A stretch of 36,780 nt of DNA from an uncultured Lachnospiraceae bacterium (lineage in GTDB: Bacteria > Bacillota > Clostridia > Lachnospirales > Lachnospiraceae), in contig CAJTTT010000028.1 in the NCBI GenBank assembly GCA_910579285.1, forward strand, positions 5,816 to 42,595, given 5' to 3'. Of the stretch, positions 1 to 7,504 are shown piece after piece. The notes under the pieces are model-generated. The model was not told the origin of the DNA and made no database searches. It worked only from the letters and a program-made list of their open reading frames with translations. Each line of letters opens with the position of its first letter. Position 1 is the first letter of the stretch. Both the position numbers and the translations under genes were made by a program.

Positions 1-11
1 TATCAGAATTA

Positions 12-34
12 TTAAATAAAGAATATTTATTTAA
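12..34. promoter_or_regulatory. Palindrome upstream of mobilisation genes, candidate operator
   Basis: Perfect 9-bp inverted repeat TTAAATAAA/TTTATTTAA separated by GAATA, 46 nt before the start codon of a ribbon-helix-helix protein. Such proteins commonly bind palindromes in their own promoter or oriT, so this is a plausible autoregulatory site or part of an oriT. The binding role is inferred. Confidence 0.4.
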
Positions 35-80
35 CTAAATTTAATTAGCCAATATAAAGCACGGGGAGGTATCACATTAA

Positions 81-359
81 ATGAGCAGAACAAAATCAAA
101 AAATAAAGCCATTTCGATAAGAATCAATGAGACTGATCTAATAACAATAGATTATCTGGCTGCTACCGCAGGCATGAAAAGATCAGCTTATATGTGCCAA
201 AGAAGCCTTTCCACAGGCCCCAATTTGGCAAAACCATTGCGTGACAAAATAAAATCGTGGAATCTGCTAAATGAAATCTACCATGAAATCCAAAAAAGCA
301 ATGACACACAGCTAAAACACCGTATCCACAAATTACTGAGCGTGGAGGATTCAAAATGA
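81..359 (+). CDS. Ribbon-helix-helix relaxosome accessory protein (MobC-like)
   Basis: A 92-residue basic protein starting after a strong GGGGAGG Shine-Dalgarno. The N-terminal part (about residues 8-40, KAISIRINETDLITIDYLAATAGMKR split by a short turn) has the pattern of a ribbon-helix-helix DNA-binding domain: an alternating beta strand followed by two helices. The gene overlaps the next one, a relaxase, by the ATGA start/stop overlap, the usual arrangement of a mobilisation accessory protein that loads a relaxase at oriT. It could also act as autorepressor. The family assignment rests on pattern and neighbour; I cannot name a specific subfamily. Confidence 0.65.
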   Translation: MSRTKSKNKAISIRINETDLITIDYLAATAGMKRSAYMCQRSLSTGPNLAKPLRDKIKSWNLLNEIYHEIQKSNDTQLKHRIHKLLSVEDSK

Positions 360-895
360 AAACTACATCTTTCGGGACTCTGATCAACAAAGCCGGAAAC
401 GGCAAATACACAAACCAAGATGCACCAGAAAATCTAATCCGATATATCACCCGTACAAACGGCGAACCTAAAAACGACTTAATCGCATGGGGCGGATTAG
501 GCATTCTCGAATACAAAAGCATTGATTCTATAATTGGTCAGTTCAGTCTTGCTCAACAATTACATACCCGTAAGGGTGACTTCGGACGCTTTATCGACCA
601 TGAAATTTTTTCGTTCTCACCGAAAGGTGAAAGTCTGCTGGACGAAAATAATGTGGATATTGACCGACTTGCAAGAGAAATGGCATATACTTTTTACGAG
701 ACAGATCATTGCCAAGTGTTGTACGGCGTTCATTCTCCCTCAGAAAAGGATGCACATTTACACATACATTTTGCGATTAACACCGTCAGCTTTGAAACAG
801 GTAACAAACGCCGCGAGAACATAAGCCAAACCCGCGAGCGAAATACGCAGTTCCAGAATATGATTGCTGCCAGGCTCCCTAATGACGATATGTAA
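356..895 (+). CDS. Small relaxase / mobilisation nuclease
   Basis: A 179-residue protein translationally coupled (ATGA) to the ribbon-helix-helix gene. It carries the relaxase signature HLHIHFAINT near residues 135-144, the metal-binding histidine triad of HUH/MOBP-type nucleases that nick oriT and attach to the 5' end of the transferred strand. An N-terminal YITR motif near residue 30 could supply the catalytic tyrosine. The protein is shorter than typical plasmid relaxases, with only the nuclease core and no helicase or primase domain, as seen in small mobilisable elements. It suggests that an integrative mobilisable element lies at the left edge of the window. Confidence 0.75.
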   Translation: MKTTSFGTLINKAGNGKYTNQDAPENLIRYITRTNGEPKNDLIAWGGLGILEYKSIDSIIGQFSLAQQLHTRKGDFGRFIDHEIFSFSPKGESLLDENNVDIDRLAREMAYTFYETDHCQVLYGVHSPSEKDAHLHIHFAINTVSFETGNKRRENISQTRERNTQFQNMIAARLPNDDM

Positions 896-919
896 AGCTG
901 ACATCCATTATCATCGAAT

Positions 920-947
920 CTGCGGGATGGCTTATCCCATCCCGCAG
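920..947. terminator. GC-rich hairpin between convergent genes
   Basis: An 11-bp perfect stem (CTGCGGGATGG with CCATCCCGCAG, loop CTTATC) lies between the stop of the relaxase gene and the stop of the convergent minus-strand gene. There is no clear T run on either side, so termination is an inference from its position. Confidence 0.45.
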
Positions 948-954
948 TCTGAGA

Positions 955-1242
955 CTACGATGCTTTAATGAGATTCATCGCCTGCAATAACGCAACGCAG
1001 TCTTTATACCCTTGCTGGTACGCTATTCTGCCATACAGAGCGCCGCTTTCTGTATGAAGGGAAACCAGCCGATCCACAACCAGCCATTTCTCCTTTTCTA
1101 AATTTAACTTGTCAAACAGCTCGATCTGACTGCCAATCTGACTTTGTACTTCTTGATAAAGCTGATTTTCCAGTAAGGTCTTCGTCATACACTCATTAAT
1201 CGCAAAATCTGTAATTGCTTCAAAAATATGTTCTTCTTTCAT
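955..1242 (-). CDS. Small helical hypothetical protein
   Basis: A 95-residue protein, mostly helical, with no signal peptide or membrane segment. The start is preceded by GGAG 9 nt upstream. It resembles the short Lachnospiraceae proteins of unknown function that share a C-terminal YQQGYKDCVALL-like helix (YxxGYxxG/A...LL). It is transcribed away from the relaxase gene and lies behind the terminator of the nuclease gene. No function can be assigned. Confidence 0.5.
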   Translation of the reverse strand: MKEEHIFEAITDFAINECMTKTLLENQLYQEVQSQIGSQIELFDKLNLEKEKWLVVDRLVSLHTESGALYGRIAYQQGYKDCVALLQAMNLIKAS

Positions 1243-1284
1243 TTTCTCACACTCCTCTTTATCCTTCTACTCTGCTTAAACATG

Positions 1285-1322
1285 AAAAAAGAGGAATATC
1301 CTGTCACAAGAATATCCCTCTT
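1285..1322 (-). terminator. Rho-independent terminator of the nuclease gene
   Basis: On the minus strand a 13-bp stem (AAGAGGGATATTC with GGATATTCCTCTT, two positions being G-U wobbles only on this strand) is followed by a run of six U. It starts 28 nt after the stop of the Rpn-like gene. Confidence 0.8.
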
Positions 1323-1350
1323 AACACAATTTCCTTTATTCGGCTGTCGC

Positions 1351-2271
1351 CTATACATATTCCGCCGTTTCCTCGTCAGAAAGATCATATTTCTTCTGGA
1401 TGATCTTTCTGATCTCTGTGTCCTCATGCCCTAAGTCACGAAGCACCTCTACCGTGCCTTGTATGCCCTTTTTTATCCCCTCTTTTAAGACACGTTTTTC
1501 TATACGAGCTTCTATGATCGGCTCCATGCGCGCTTCTATAATCGGCTCTATACGGGCTTCTACAAGCGGTTCCACTATCGGCATGAACATCTCTAACAAC
1601 GCTTCGCTCATACTACCATCTCCTCTCAATTCATAAAACTTCTGCCAGTTTACCTGTGCGCTCACTTCCAGCACGGAATCAGCCATTTCCCTGTCCCCCT
1701 GTTCAGTAAGCAGGCTGATCCTTTTTAACAGCTCCTCCATATCCTGCTTTTCGATCCTGTCCGACAGTGCTTTCAACCATATATGCGCATCCGACTCCAA
1801 TTCTCTGGTGACAATAATCTGCGTTGGAAACAAAACCGCCCCCTCTATATAGTATATGCCACGATAGGGACACGTTATAGAGTATTGATGGGCTTTAAAA
1901 TACTTGAAAAGTTCCATCGGCTTTGCATCACGGACGAGAGATACTGTGATATCATCTGCTTTTATCGAATCTACGGTTTCCCCATAGGATTTATACAAAC
2001 TTGCATATGCACCCACCTTGTAAAAGGTGTCGATATCCAGATGATCCTGCGGGGACTTATACTCCAGAATATTATGCCCCTTAAATATTTCCCCTATTTC
2101 ATTTTCAATAGATGCGTCAGTATCTTTTTTGATAACCAGCAGGTCAATCTCCAGCGGCTTGGTATTCAGATTATATTCCTTGACAAATATCAGATCATCC
2201 CTGTTCTTTGCCAGCTCCAGATTCATAGCCGCTACGAACCCCGGATGCCACTGTACTTTTGTGTCTTTCAT
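1351..2271 (-). CDS. Rpn family PD-(D/E)XK nuclease-like protein
   Basis: About 306 residues from the ATG at 2271, which has GGAG seven nt upstream; a TTG two codons earlier lies too close to the ribosome-binding site. The N-terminal half shows a PD-(D/E)XK nuclease core: an acidic residue in LEIDLLVIKK (about residue 43), then ILEYKSPQDHLDIDTFYK (split E and K catalytic pair, about residues 70-75). This is the pattern of Rpn/YhgA-type recombination-promoting nucleases, abundant in Lachnospiraceae and often misannotated as transposases. Before the C-terminus, three near-repeats of EPIIEARI form a charged helix encoded by short tandem repeats at 1500-1575. Such repeats vary in number in this family. 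The gene is single, with its own terminator. Substrate and biological role are unknown. Confidence 0.7.
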   Translation of the reverse strand: MKDTKVQWHPGFVAAMNLELAKNRDDLIFVKEYNLNTKPLEIDLLVIKKDTDASIENEIGEIFKGHNILEYKSPQDHLDIDTFYKVGAYASLYKSYGETVDSIKADDITVSLVRDAKPMELFKYFKAHQYSITCPYRGIYYIEGAVLFPTQIIVTRELESDAHIWLKALSDRIEKQDMEELLKRISLLTEQGDREMADSVLEVSAQVNWQKFYELRGDGSMSEALLEMFMPIVEPLVEARIEPIIEARMEPIIEARIEKRVLKEGIKKGIQGTVEVLRDLGHEDTEIRKIIQKKYDLSDEETAEYV

Positions 2272-2348
2272 CCACAATCTCCTTTGTTCTTCTTGATTAT
2301 AACATATACGGTTAGTATAATAAAGCCATTATCATCTGCTTTTTTCCG

Positions 2349-3524
2349 TTACACACCTCCTCCGACATTCCTTTCCCGCAGACATGCAAGCGCCTGCTCT
2401 TTCTTTGCATCCGAAACATGGGTATAGATATCCATGCTTGTCGTGATACTGGAATGCCCTAATAGTTCCTGCACCACCTTCATGGAAACATCCGACTCAA
2501 TCAGCAACGTGGCAAAGGTATGCCGCAGATCATGGAACCTTATATCTGTAATATCGTACTTTTCAAGAAAAGCATGGTATTTATCCATGAACTGCCTTTG
2601 CGGAAGGTAGTCTCCACACATATCTGCAAAAACCAGCCCTTGATCCATATAGATCTCCCGATATTTTTGCTTATCTGATTCTTGACGCTCCTTTTGCAGC
2701 ATCAGCGCATCATACACTTCGTCCACCATAGGAACCATCCGAATACTCTCCTTTGTCTTAGGCTCCAGAATCTCATACCTTGCGTGTCGGCGTCCTTTTT
2801 CATCCGGCTGATCACCCCCGATTCTGCACAGGCTATTTTTTATATAGATTCTGCGACTCTGAAAGTCAACGTTTTCCCATTTCAATGCCATAACCTCACC
2901 CTTGCGCATACCCGTATATACCGTCGTAACAACAATCGGATAAATTTCTTCGGCTTTTGCCTCCTTTACAATCCGTCTGACCTCCTCCACGTTGAGAACC
3001 GCCGCCTCATACTTCTTCTTTTTGGGGATGGATGTATACCTGTTGGGATTCTCAGACAGCATTTTTAGTTTTACAGCCATATTGAGTGCTGCGCCTATGA
3101 CAATACTAATAGCCCGAACGGTCTTACTGTTGTAGCCGTCATTCAGCTTGTCATTATAGTATGCCTGCAATATTTCAGTAGTCACTTGATCCAACGCCGC
3201 TTTCCCTATCTGCGTGTCCTTAATATGCTTTCTGTAGATTCTTATATAACCTTCGTAGGTTGTGATCTTGATCTCATTCTTCTTATAATTCACAAGAAAT
3301 TGTTCGATCCATTCTTGAAAAGTCAAATCCTGTTGCTCCTGCTGATCTTTAACGGGCTTCTCAACATTTTTTTCATTTCTCTTTTCCTTTAGCTTTTTCT
3401 TAACCTCAGCCTGTGTTTTTCCATACACAAAATGCCTGACATATTTTTCATCATAAAAAGCCGCACACCACCTTCCATCTTTGCGCTTACATATAGTCCC
3501 CTCACCATTGCTTCTTTTTCCCAT
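2349..3524 (-). CDS. int: Tyrosine site-specific integrase (Tn916/phage type)
   Basis: A 391-residue integrase. The ATG at 3524 is preferred because AAAGGAG lies at ideal distance; an upstream in-frame ATG (3545) has none. The N-terminal AP2-like arm-binding domain (GEGTICKRKDGRWCA, about 6-20) is followed by a SAM-like core-binding domain and the catalytic domain. Expected catalytic residues are present: R207 (TGMRKGE), K258 region, H331 and R334 (HDLRHTFA), H357 (LGHSS), and nucleophile Y367 (DIYTHV). The downstream order int-xis matches integrative elements. It belongs to the older element that hosts the prophage; Mu-like phages do not need it. I could not find the att repeats of this element. 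Confidence 0.93.
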   Translation of the reverse strand: MGKRSNGEGTICKRKDGRWCAAFYDEKYVRHFVYGKTQAEVKKKLKEKRNEKNVEKPVKDQQEQQDLTFQEWIEQFLVNYKKNEIKITTYEGYIRIYRKHIKDTQIGKAALDQVTTEILQAYYNDKLNDGYNSKTVRAISIVIGAALNMAVKLKMLSENPNRYTSIPKKKKYEAAVLNVEEVRRIVKEAKAEEIYPIVVTTVYTGMRKGEVMALKWENVDFQSRRIYIKNSLCRIGGDQPDEKGRRHARYEILEPKTKESIRMVPMVDEVYDALMLQKERQESDKQKYREIYMDQGLVFADMCGDYLPQRQFMDKYHAFLEKYDITDIRFHDLRHTFATLLIESDVSMKVVQELLGHSSITTSMDIYTHVSDAKKEQALACLRERNVGGGV

Positions 3525-3564
3525 GATCTTCTCCTTTCCGCGCATAATAAAAGAGAGCTGTGTT

Positions 3565-3738
3565 TCAAGCTCCCTTTTCTCCGTTCACCCACTGATTAAA
3601 TTTTCCTTTTGGAATAACTCTCTTTTTTCCAAGTTCCAAAGACGGGATTGCTCCCCTCCTCACCAATTCATAGGCATAGCTTCTGCTGATGCCAAGCAGA
3701 TCAGCCGCCTCTTGGATAGAATAAACTAATTTTTCCAT
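3565..3738 (-). CDS. xis: Excisionase-like helix-turn-helix protein
   Basis: A 57-residue protein of the MerR/excisionase (AlpA-like) type: YSIQEAADLLGISRSYAYELVRRGAIP, split by the HTH turn, then LELGKKRVIPKGKFNQW as wing. The ATG at 3738 has an AAAGGTGG site five nt upstream; an in-frame GTG lies three codons earlier. It is immediately upstream of the integrase on the same strand, with 40 nt between, the usual place of a recombination directionality factor. It probably bends DNA at the att site and favours excision. Confidence 0.85.
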   Translation of the reverse strand: MEKLVYSIQEAADLLGISRSYAYELVRRGAIPSLELGKKRVIPKGKFNQWVNGEKGA

Positions 3739-3815
3739 AGTTTCCACCTTTCCTTCGATTTTTCTATTGTCTCCAATAGATTACCTTTGTGTATGTAAAA
3801 AGATTATTTTTTATC

Positions 3816-4581
3816 TCAATGCGCATTTTTGCCCTCTAGATTCACACGCTGCACCATATATCCACCGTGTCCATCCGTTGTTACTTGAAATGGAATCCTA
3901 CAAAATTCTCGCAAAAATTCCATAGACTGCTTAGAAATGACTTTTCCAGTTTTACTAAACTCACGATTTATTTTGCTCCACCTATCAAACTGCCCATTAG
4001 TCCGCAGTGTCTCATCGGGAAAATCCACAGGCTCCTTCACTATAACCTTTAAATCTTCATGCAAGTCATCAGAAATTTCTATAAATTCACCCCTGAGTTT
4101 CTTCTTCCCAGAAATTCCCCCTAACACTGCTATTATTCGAGTTCTGCTTTGCTTTTCTTCCGTCTGTCTTGACTCCCTTATTATTTTTTCAGCCACTTCT
4201 CCTGTCTTACCAAGCCAACCAAGCGCTTCTCTGGCAAAAGCATTCTTCTCCCCGTCAAAGTTATCAATCATATGTTGATAATACGCAATTAAATTCTGAA
4301 TATTCTGGAAGGATAGCATATTCAAGAGCAATTTCCCCTTATAAACAGTAAATACTCCTCTTAGATCCTCATACTTGATATAGCCATTAAACATTGCTTG
4401 CAGCAGCATTCTATGCTGGTCTTCCATACTACTTTCTTCACACTTAAACAATTTATAAATATTGTCATCATCGCCCCATTTATTTAATGGGGATTTCTCA
4501 AGACCAGCAACCTTGTCTTCAATATATTTATAATAGTTGTCTGCAAGTTCCTTTTTTCTCCTAATCTGCCGCTTTCTTTTG
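3816..4581 (-). pseudogene. C-terminal half of a helicase gene split by the prophage
   Basis: The reading frame is open from the prophage end to the stop at 3816 and has no good start codon: its first 'M' in translation is a TTG at 4451. The codons immediately at the junction read KRKRQIRRKKELADNYY, and they join exactly in frame to the DKDHFS end of the helicase fragment at 35044 when the prophage and one CTAAA copy are removed. This gives 254 residues of the reconstructed 638-residue protein. It is helical and carries no motif I recognise. The apparent cysteine cluster further upstream in the frame (4596-4622) lies in the phage end and is not part of the host protein. Confidence 0.88.
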
Positions 4582-4586
4582 CTAAA
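4582..4586. repeat. Target site duplication CTAAA, copy next to phage right end
   Basis: CTAAA directly precedes the TGTAAG end of the prophage and is repeated at 35044..35048 after the other end. A 5-bp duplication is what phage Mu transposition makes. Confidence 0.93.
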
Positions 4587-4633
4587 TGTAAGCGCGCAAC
4601 AAGAATGACAATTCTCTTCACATAAAATGACAA
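4587..4633. promoter_or_regulatory. Phage right end with two transposase-binding repeats
   Basis: TGTAAGCGCG starts the element. AAGAATGACAA (4601-4611) and a second copy AAAATGACAA (4624-4633) lie in the same orientation, 22 bp apart, resembling the spacing of the R1 and R2 sites of Mu. The repeat also occurs near the other end, which supports recognition by the transposase at 29800. Confidence 0.8.
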
Positions 4634-4742
4634 ATCTTTGTATTTTGGAAATTTTTATGTAAAATTTCTATCCAGCGCTTTAAATTAATGATTATTTAAT
4701 CCTCATTTTCCTATGGTTAAACTTTTGTTGAACTATCTTCTA

Positions 4743-5870
4743 CTACGATATCTCCCCTTCAAACTTATTATCAATATAGTTCTTTACTTTCGCTATACAT
4801 TCATCGGTATATTGCAAAGACTGTGCCAACGCCTGTTTTGCTGCCATTGTCTTTATGATTGCCACATCTGGACGTTGTATTACCCCCTCATAATCTAACT
4901 GTAATTCATATATAACACCATTTGGCGTTCCTAAGTATGTTTTGTCATCATCCTCCAATACCGAACTGATGAGTATGTCCTCTCCTATCTCTATCTTCTC
5001 ATTATCTGGATATCCAACTTGAAGTATGTCATTCGCTATATTTAAAAATCTTTTTCCAGACTCTGCATATAAATAACCGTAAGCTCCACTTATTGGAATT
5101 ATATATGTTGACACAGTATCTGCTATCTCATATGGATAACATGTAATGCTCACAAGATCTCTGGAACGATATAGCAGTTTCTTACTTCCATCATAATATC
5201 CCGTACTTTCCATCCTGAAAAAATACCCGCCTGCATAATCATGTCTTTTCCACTTTCCGTTATTTTCATTAGGTATAATAGTAGTTCCAGCTAAACTTAC
5301 TTGCCTTCCATCCGGGAAGAATATCCTATTATTAATCAAGCAGGTATTATATGCATTCTTCACATCAATGGTTCCTTGACCAACTAGTGCATTCGTCATA
5401 TCCCTTAAAGAGTCGCACACATATACCTTAAAATCTTTATGTGTTTTATCACTATATATATAAGAAACCAGAATAGCTTTTCCCCGGGAATCAAGAAACA
5501 TACCCAGCCATCTTCCTTCAATCCCAGAAAGATTTACCTGTACATATTCTTGAAAATCAGCCGTCTCGTATATTTCAGTACACTCACTGCCACTTTGAAC
5601 AATATAGTATTTTCCTTCTATATATATGATATGGGTTGCCTCCAACAATTCATTGTCCATTCTCACAAAACTCATATTCCCAGCATCTGTCCCCATCATA
5701 ACATTCTTTTTCCCATAATCACTTTCACCAACAAATGAAAAAAACCTATTATTTATAATCTCCATCTTATAGATTTGCCCTGTGGCATCCGTAACATAAC
5801 TTTTCTGGATCAGCTGCACACTGGAACTCTCACCCTTAGATATAAATGTAAGATTAGTTTTCCCGACCAT
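4743..5870 (-). CDS. Putative tail fibre / receptor-binding protein
   Basis: A 375-residue protein, last gene of the late operon. The start at 5870 has GAGGAGAAG upstream and overlaps the previous gene by 17 nt. The sequence is rich in beta strands with repeated short WxGMFxD/YxY type units (for example EGRWLGMFLDSRGKAILVSY split over a turn), suggesting a beta-propeller-like or fibre fold. The last 45 residues form a helix. No enzymatic motif is seen. Position after the baseplate gene, at the end of the tail module, suggests host recognition. It is followed by 110 nt without a clear terminator and then the phage right end. Confidence 0.55.
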   Translation of the reverse strand: MVGKTNLTFISKGESSSVQLIQKSYVTDATGQIYKMEIINNRFFSFVGESDYGKKNVMMGTDAGNMSFVRMDNELLEATHIIYIEGKYYIVQSGSECTEIYETADFQEYVQVNLSGIEGRWLGMFLDSRGKAILVSYIYSDKTHKDFKVYVCDSLRDMTNALVGQGTIDVKNAYNTCLINNRIFFPDGRQVSLAGTTIIPNENNGKWKRHDYAGGYFFRMESTGYYDGSKKLLYRSRDLVSITCYPYEIADTVSTYIIPISGAYGYLYAESGKRFLNIANDILQVGYPDNEKIEIGEDILISSVLEDDDKTYLGTPNGVIYELQLDYEGVIQRPDVAIIKTMAAKQALAQSLQYTDECIAKVKNYIDNKFEGEIS

Positions 5871-6711
5871 AGTCTTCTCCTCTCCTGACTTCGATTGTAC
5901 AGTTTAATGTGCCGCCGAAACTTGACGTTGATATAAAAAGAATATATCCATCATGTGATTCCACATATATCCCATGTCCCATTGATTCCTCAATCGAAAT
6001 CGCATCAAAGTAGGCCGTACACATACATTTATCATCCACAAGTTCATTTTCCAATCTAAACTCTCCGTTCTCATCAAAAACGACCTCCACGTCACGGATC
6101 ACGAATGACTGGCTCCGAATTTGAAGCAACAGAGCATCTACTTCATCCTTCTCAGCTTTGATAATCTCTCCATACGATCCCAGAATAAGCTCCATACTGG
6201 ACATACGGGACTCAAGCGGTGCTATTTCAAAGGCATTCAGCTTTTCCAGCAATTTATTCTGTTCTGAGAGGAGCTTATACGCCTCATCAAAAGCCCTACT
6301 CTGTTCCGTTATCGCATCAAGAATAGCCTGATAATTTGCCACAATAGCCGCAAACACAGTCTCAGACGGCTCGATATCCACTTCTGTCCCAGAAACAGCC
6401 CCTTCCACAATAGGTATCGAATCCATAGAAGAAGTAAGGATTTTATTACCCTGTACACCAAATACCCCGATATAAAGCGGGAAAGCCTTCACAACGGCCG
6501 GAGCAGGTATAAAACATTTATCCTCATTATCAAGAACAGCATAATATACTTTCTGCTTCTCCTGATAAAATACAGCCGTCTTAATGTACCCTTCCCAATT
6601 CGCATCAAATTCAAATCTGCAGGAATCATAATTCACATCGCCAGATGAAATTACTTCCCTGTTCTGGATTGTGAGTAGCTGTTTCTCTAATAAAATCTCT
6701 ATCTGCGCCAT
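5854..6711 (-). CDS. Baseplate upper protein-like (BppU) tail protein
   Basis: About 285 residues from the ATG at 6711, which has a GGAGGGCAAGGA stretch upstream; an earlier in-frame ATG is less well placed. The N-terminal part (IEILLEKQLLTIQN, then DANWEGYIKTAVF and PLYIGVFGV) matches the N-terminal fold of BppU-like baseplate proteins, which dock fibres to the tail tip. Residues about 130-205 are a coiled coil, followed by a C-terminal beta domain. The gene sits between the tail-tip and fibre genes, consistent with that role. Confidence 0.6.
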   Translation of the reverse strand: MAQIEILLEKQLLTIQNREVISSGDVNYDSCRFEFDANWEGYIKTAVFYQEKQKVYYAVLDNEDKCFIPAPAVVKAFPLYIGVFGVQGNKILTSSMDSIPIVEGAVSGTEVDIEPSETVFAAIVANYQAILDAITEQSRAFDEAYKLLSEQNKLLEKLNAFEIAPLESRMSSMELILGSYGEIIKAEKDEVDALLLQIRSQSFVIRDVEVVFDENGEFRLENELVDDKCMCTAYFDAISIEESMGHGIYVESHDGYILFISTSSFGGTLNCTIEVRRGEDYGREN

Positions 6712-6792
6712 TTCCTTGCCCTCCACTCTTCAAATCAATTATTCATATACATGTTTAAATCGATCCAGCTTTATGACTCTTCTTTATTTAAC

Positions 6793-7479
6793 TTAGAAAT
6801 ATAGTTCTGCAATAAACTGCAATGTAACGTTCGCATATGTAAAAGTTCCACTCGAATTTGATTTACTAATCACACAGTAATTTATTTCTTCCCATTCTGA
6901 CAAGTCTATCTCTAAATCTGTTATGTTTGCCCCTGTATTTGAGGCAGCCGAACTTGATATCGAAACATAATAACTCCTTACTGTCGAAAGTCCTGTACTT
7001 TCCTTTTTTGTTCCATATATGGAAAATGAAAGGCTGACGCTATTATTGGTATTCACTCTTTTCATGTAAAAATACAGTTTTCTTATAATGAACTTCTTTA
7101 ATTTCTGTATTGGAAAATATATTGCCTGTGTCATGGTTCCTGCACTACTTACAGCAAAATTCCAGTTTAATACAAATTCATAAGGAGATGTTATTGGATA
7201 TTCCCCGCTGCCTCCTCCTTGAATCATTCTCACATTCTCCGCCATAGCAGAGAATGTTGCTCCTGCATCCGTAGAAACTCCCTTGTCAGTGATTGCGGAT
7301 GCAATCAATGTCTTCCCATCACTGACAGACTGAAAAACCTCTTTTATTATCAGTGCATCCACACTTTTTCCTTCTTCTGTATTCTCTGTGACGCTTTCCA
7401 CTGTCCTAAGCAAGTCATCCTTTTGCTGAAATATCTGTCTGCACCAGTCCCGAATGGCTCTCCCATCTAAAAAAGACAT
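6793..7479 (-). CDS. Tail/baseplate structural protein
   Basis: A 228-residue protein. It contains the motif DGKTLIASAITDKGV followed by TFSAMAENV (about residues 54-80), a helical unit common in tail and fibre proteins of Firmicutes siphophages. After a GGGSGEY linker comes a beta-rich domain of about 130 residues with FSIYGTKKE-like strands, possibly a carbohydrate-binding or fibre tip fold. It lies between the Tal-like gene and the baseplate gene, 25 nt downstream of the Tal stop. The exact role is uncertain. Confidence 0.55.
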   Translation of the reverse strand: MSFLDGRAIRDWCRQIFQQKDDLLRTVESVTENTEEGKSVDALIIKEVFQSVSDGKTLIASAITDKGVSTDAGATFSAMAENVRMIQGGGSGEYPITSPYEFVLNWNFAVSSAGTMTQAIYFPIQKLKKFIIRKLYFYMKRVNTNNSVSLSFSIYGTKKESTGLSTVRSYYVSISSSAASNTGANITDLEIDLSEWEEINYCVISKSNSSGTFTYANVTLQFIAELYF

Positions 7480-7504
7480 ATTTAGTCCTGCTCCTTCCTT
7501 TCCA

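Noticed and set aside
4596..4622. Cysteine-rich stretch (CEENCHSCC) as N-terminal zinc finger of the gene at 3816
   Set aside because: These codons lie inside the prophage right end; host sequence begins at 4581.
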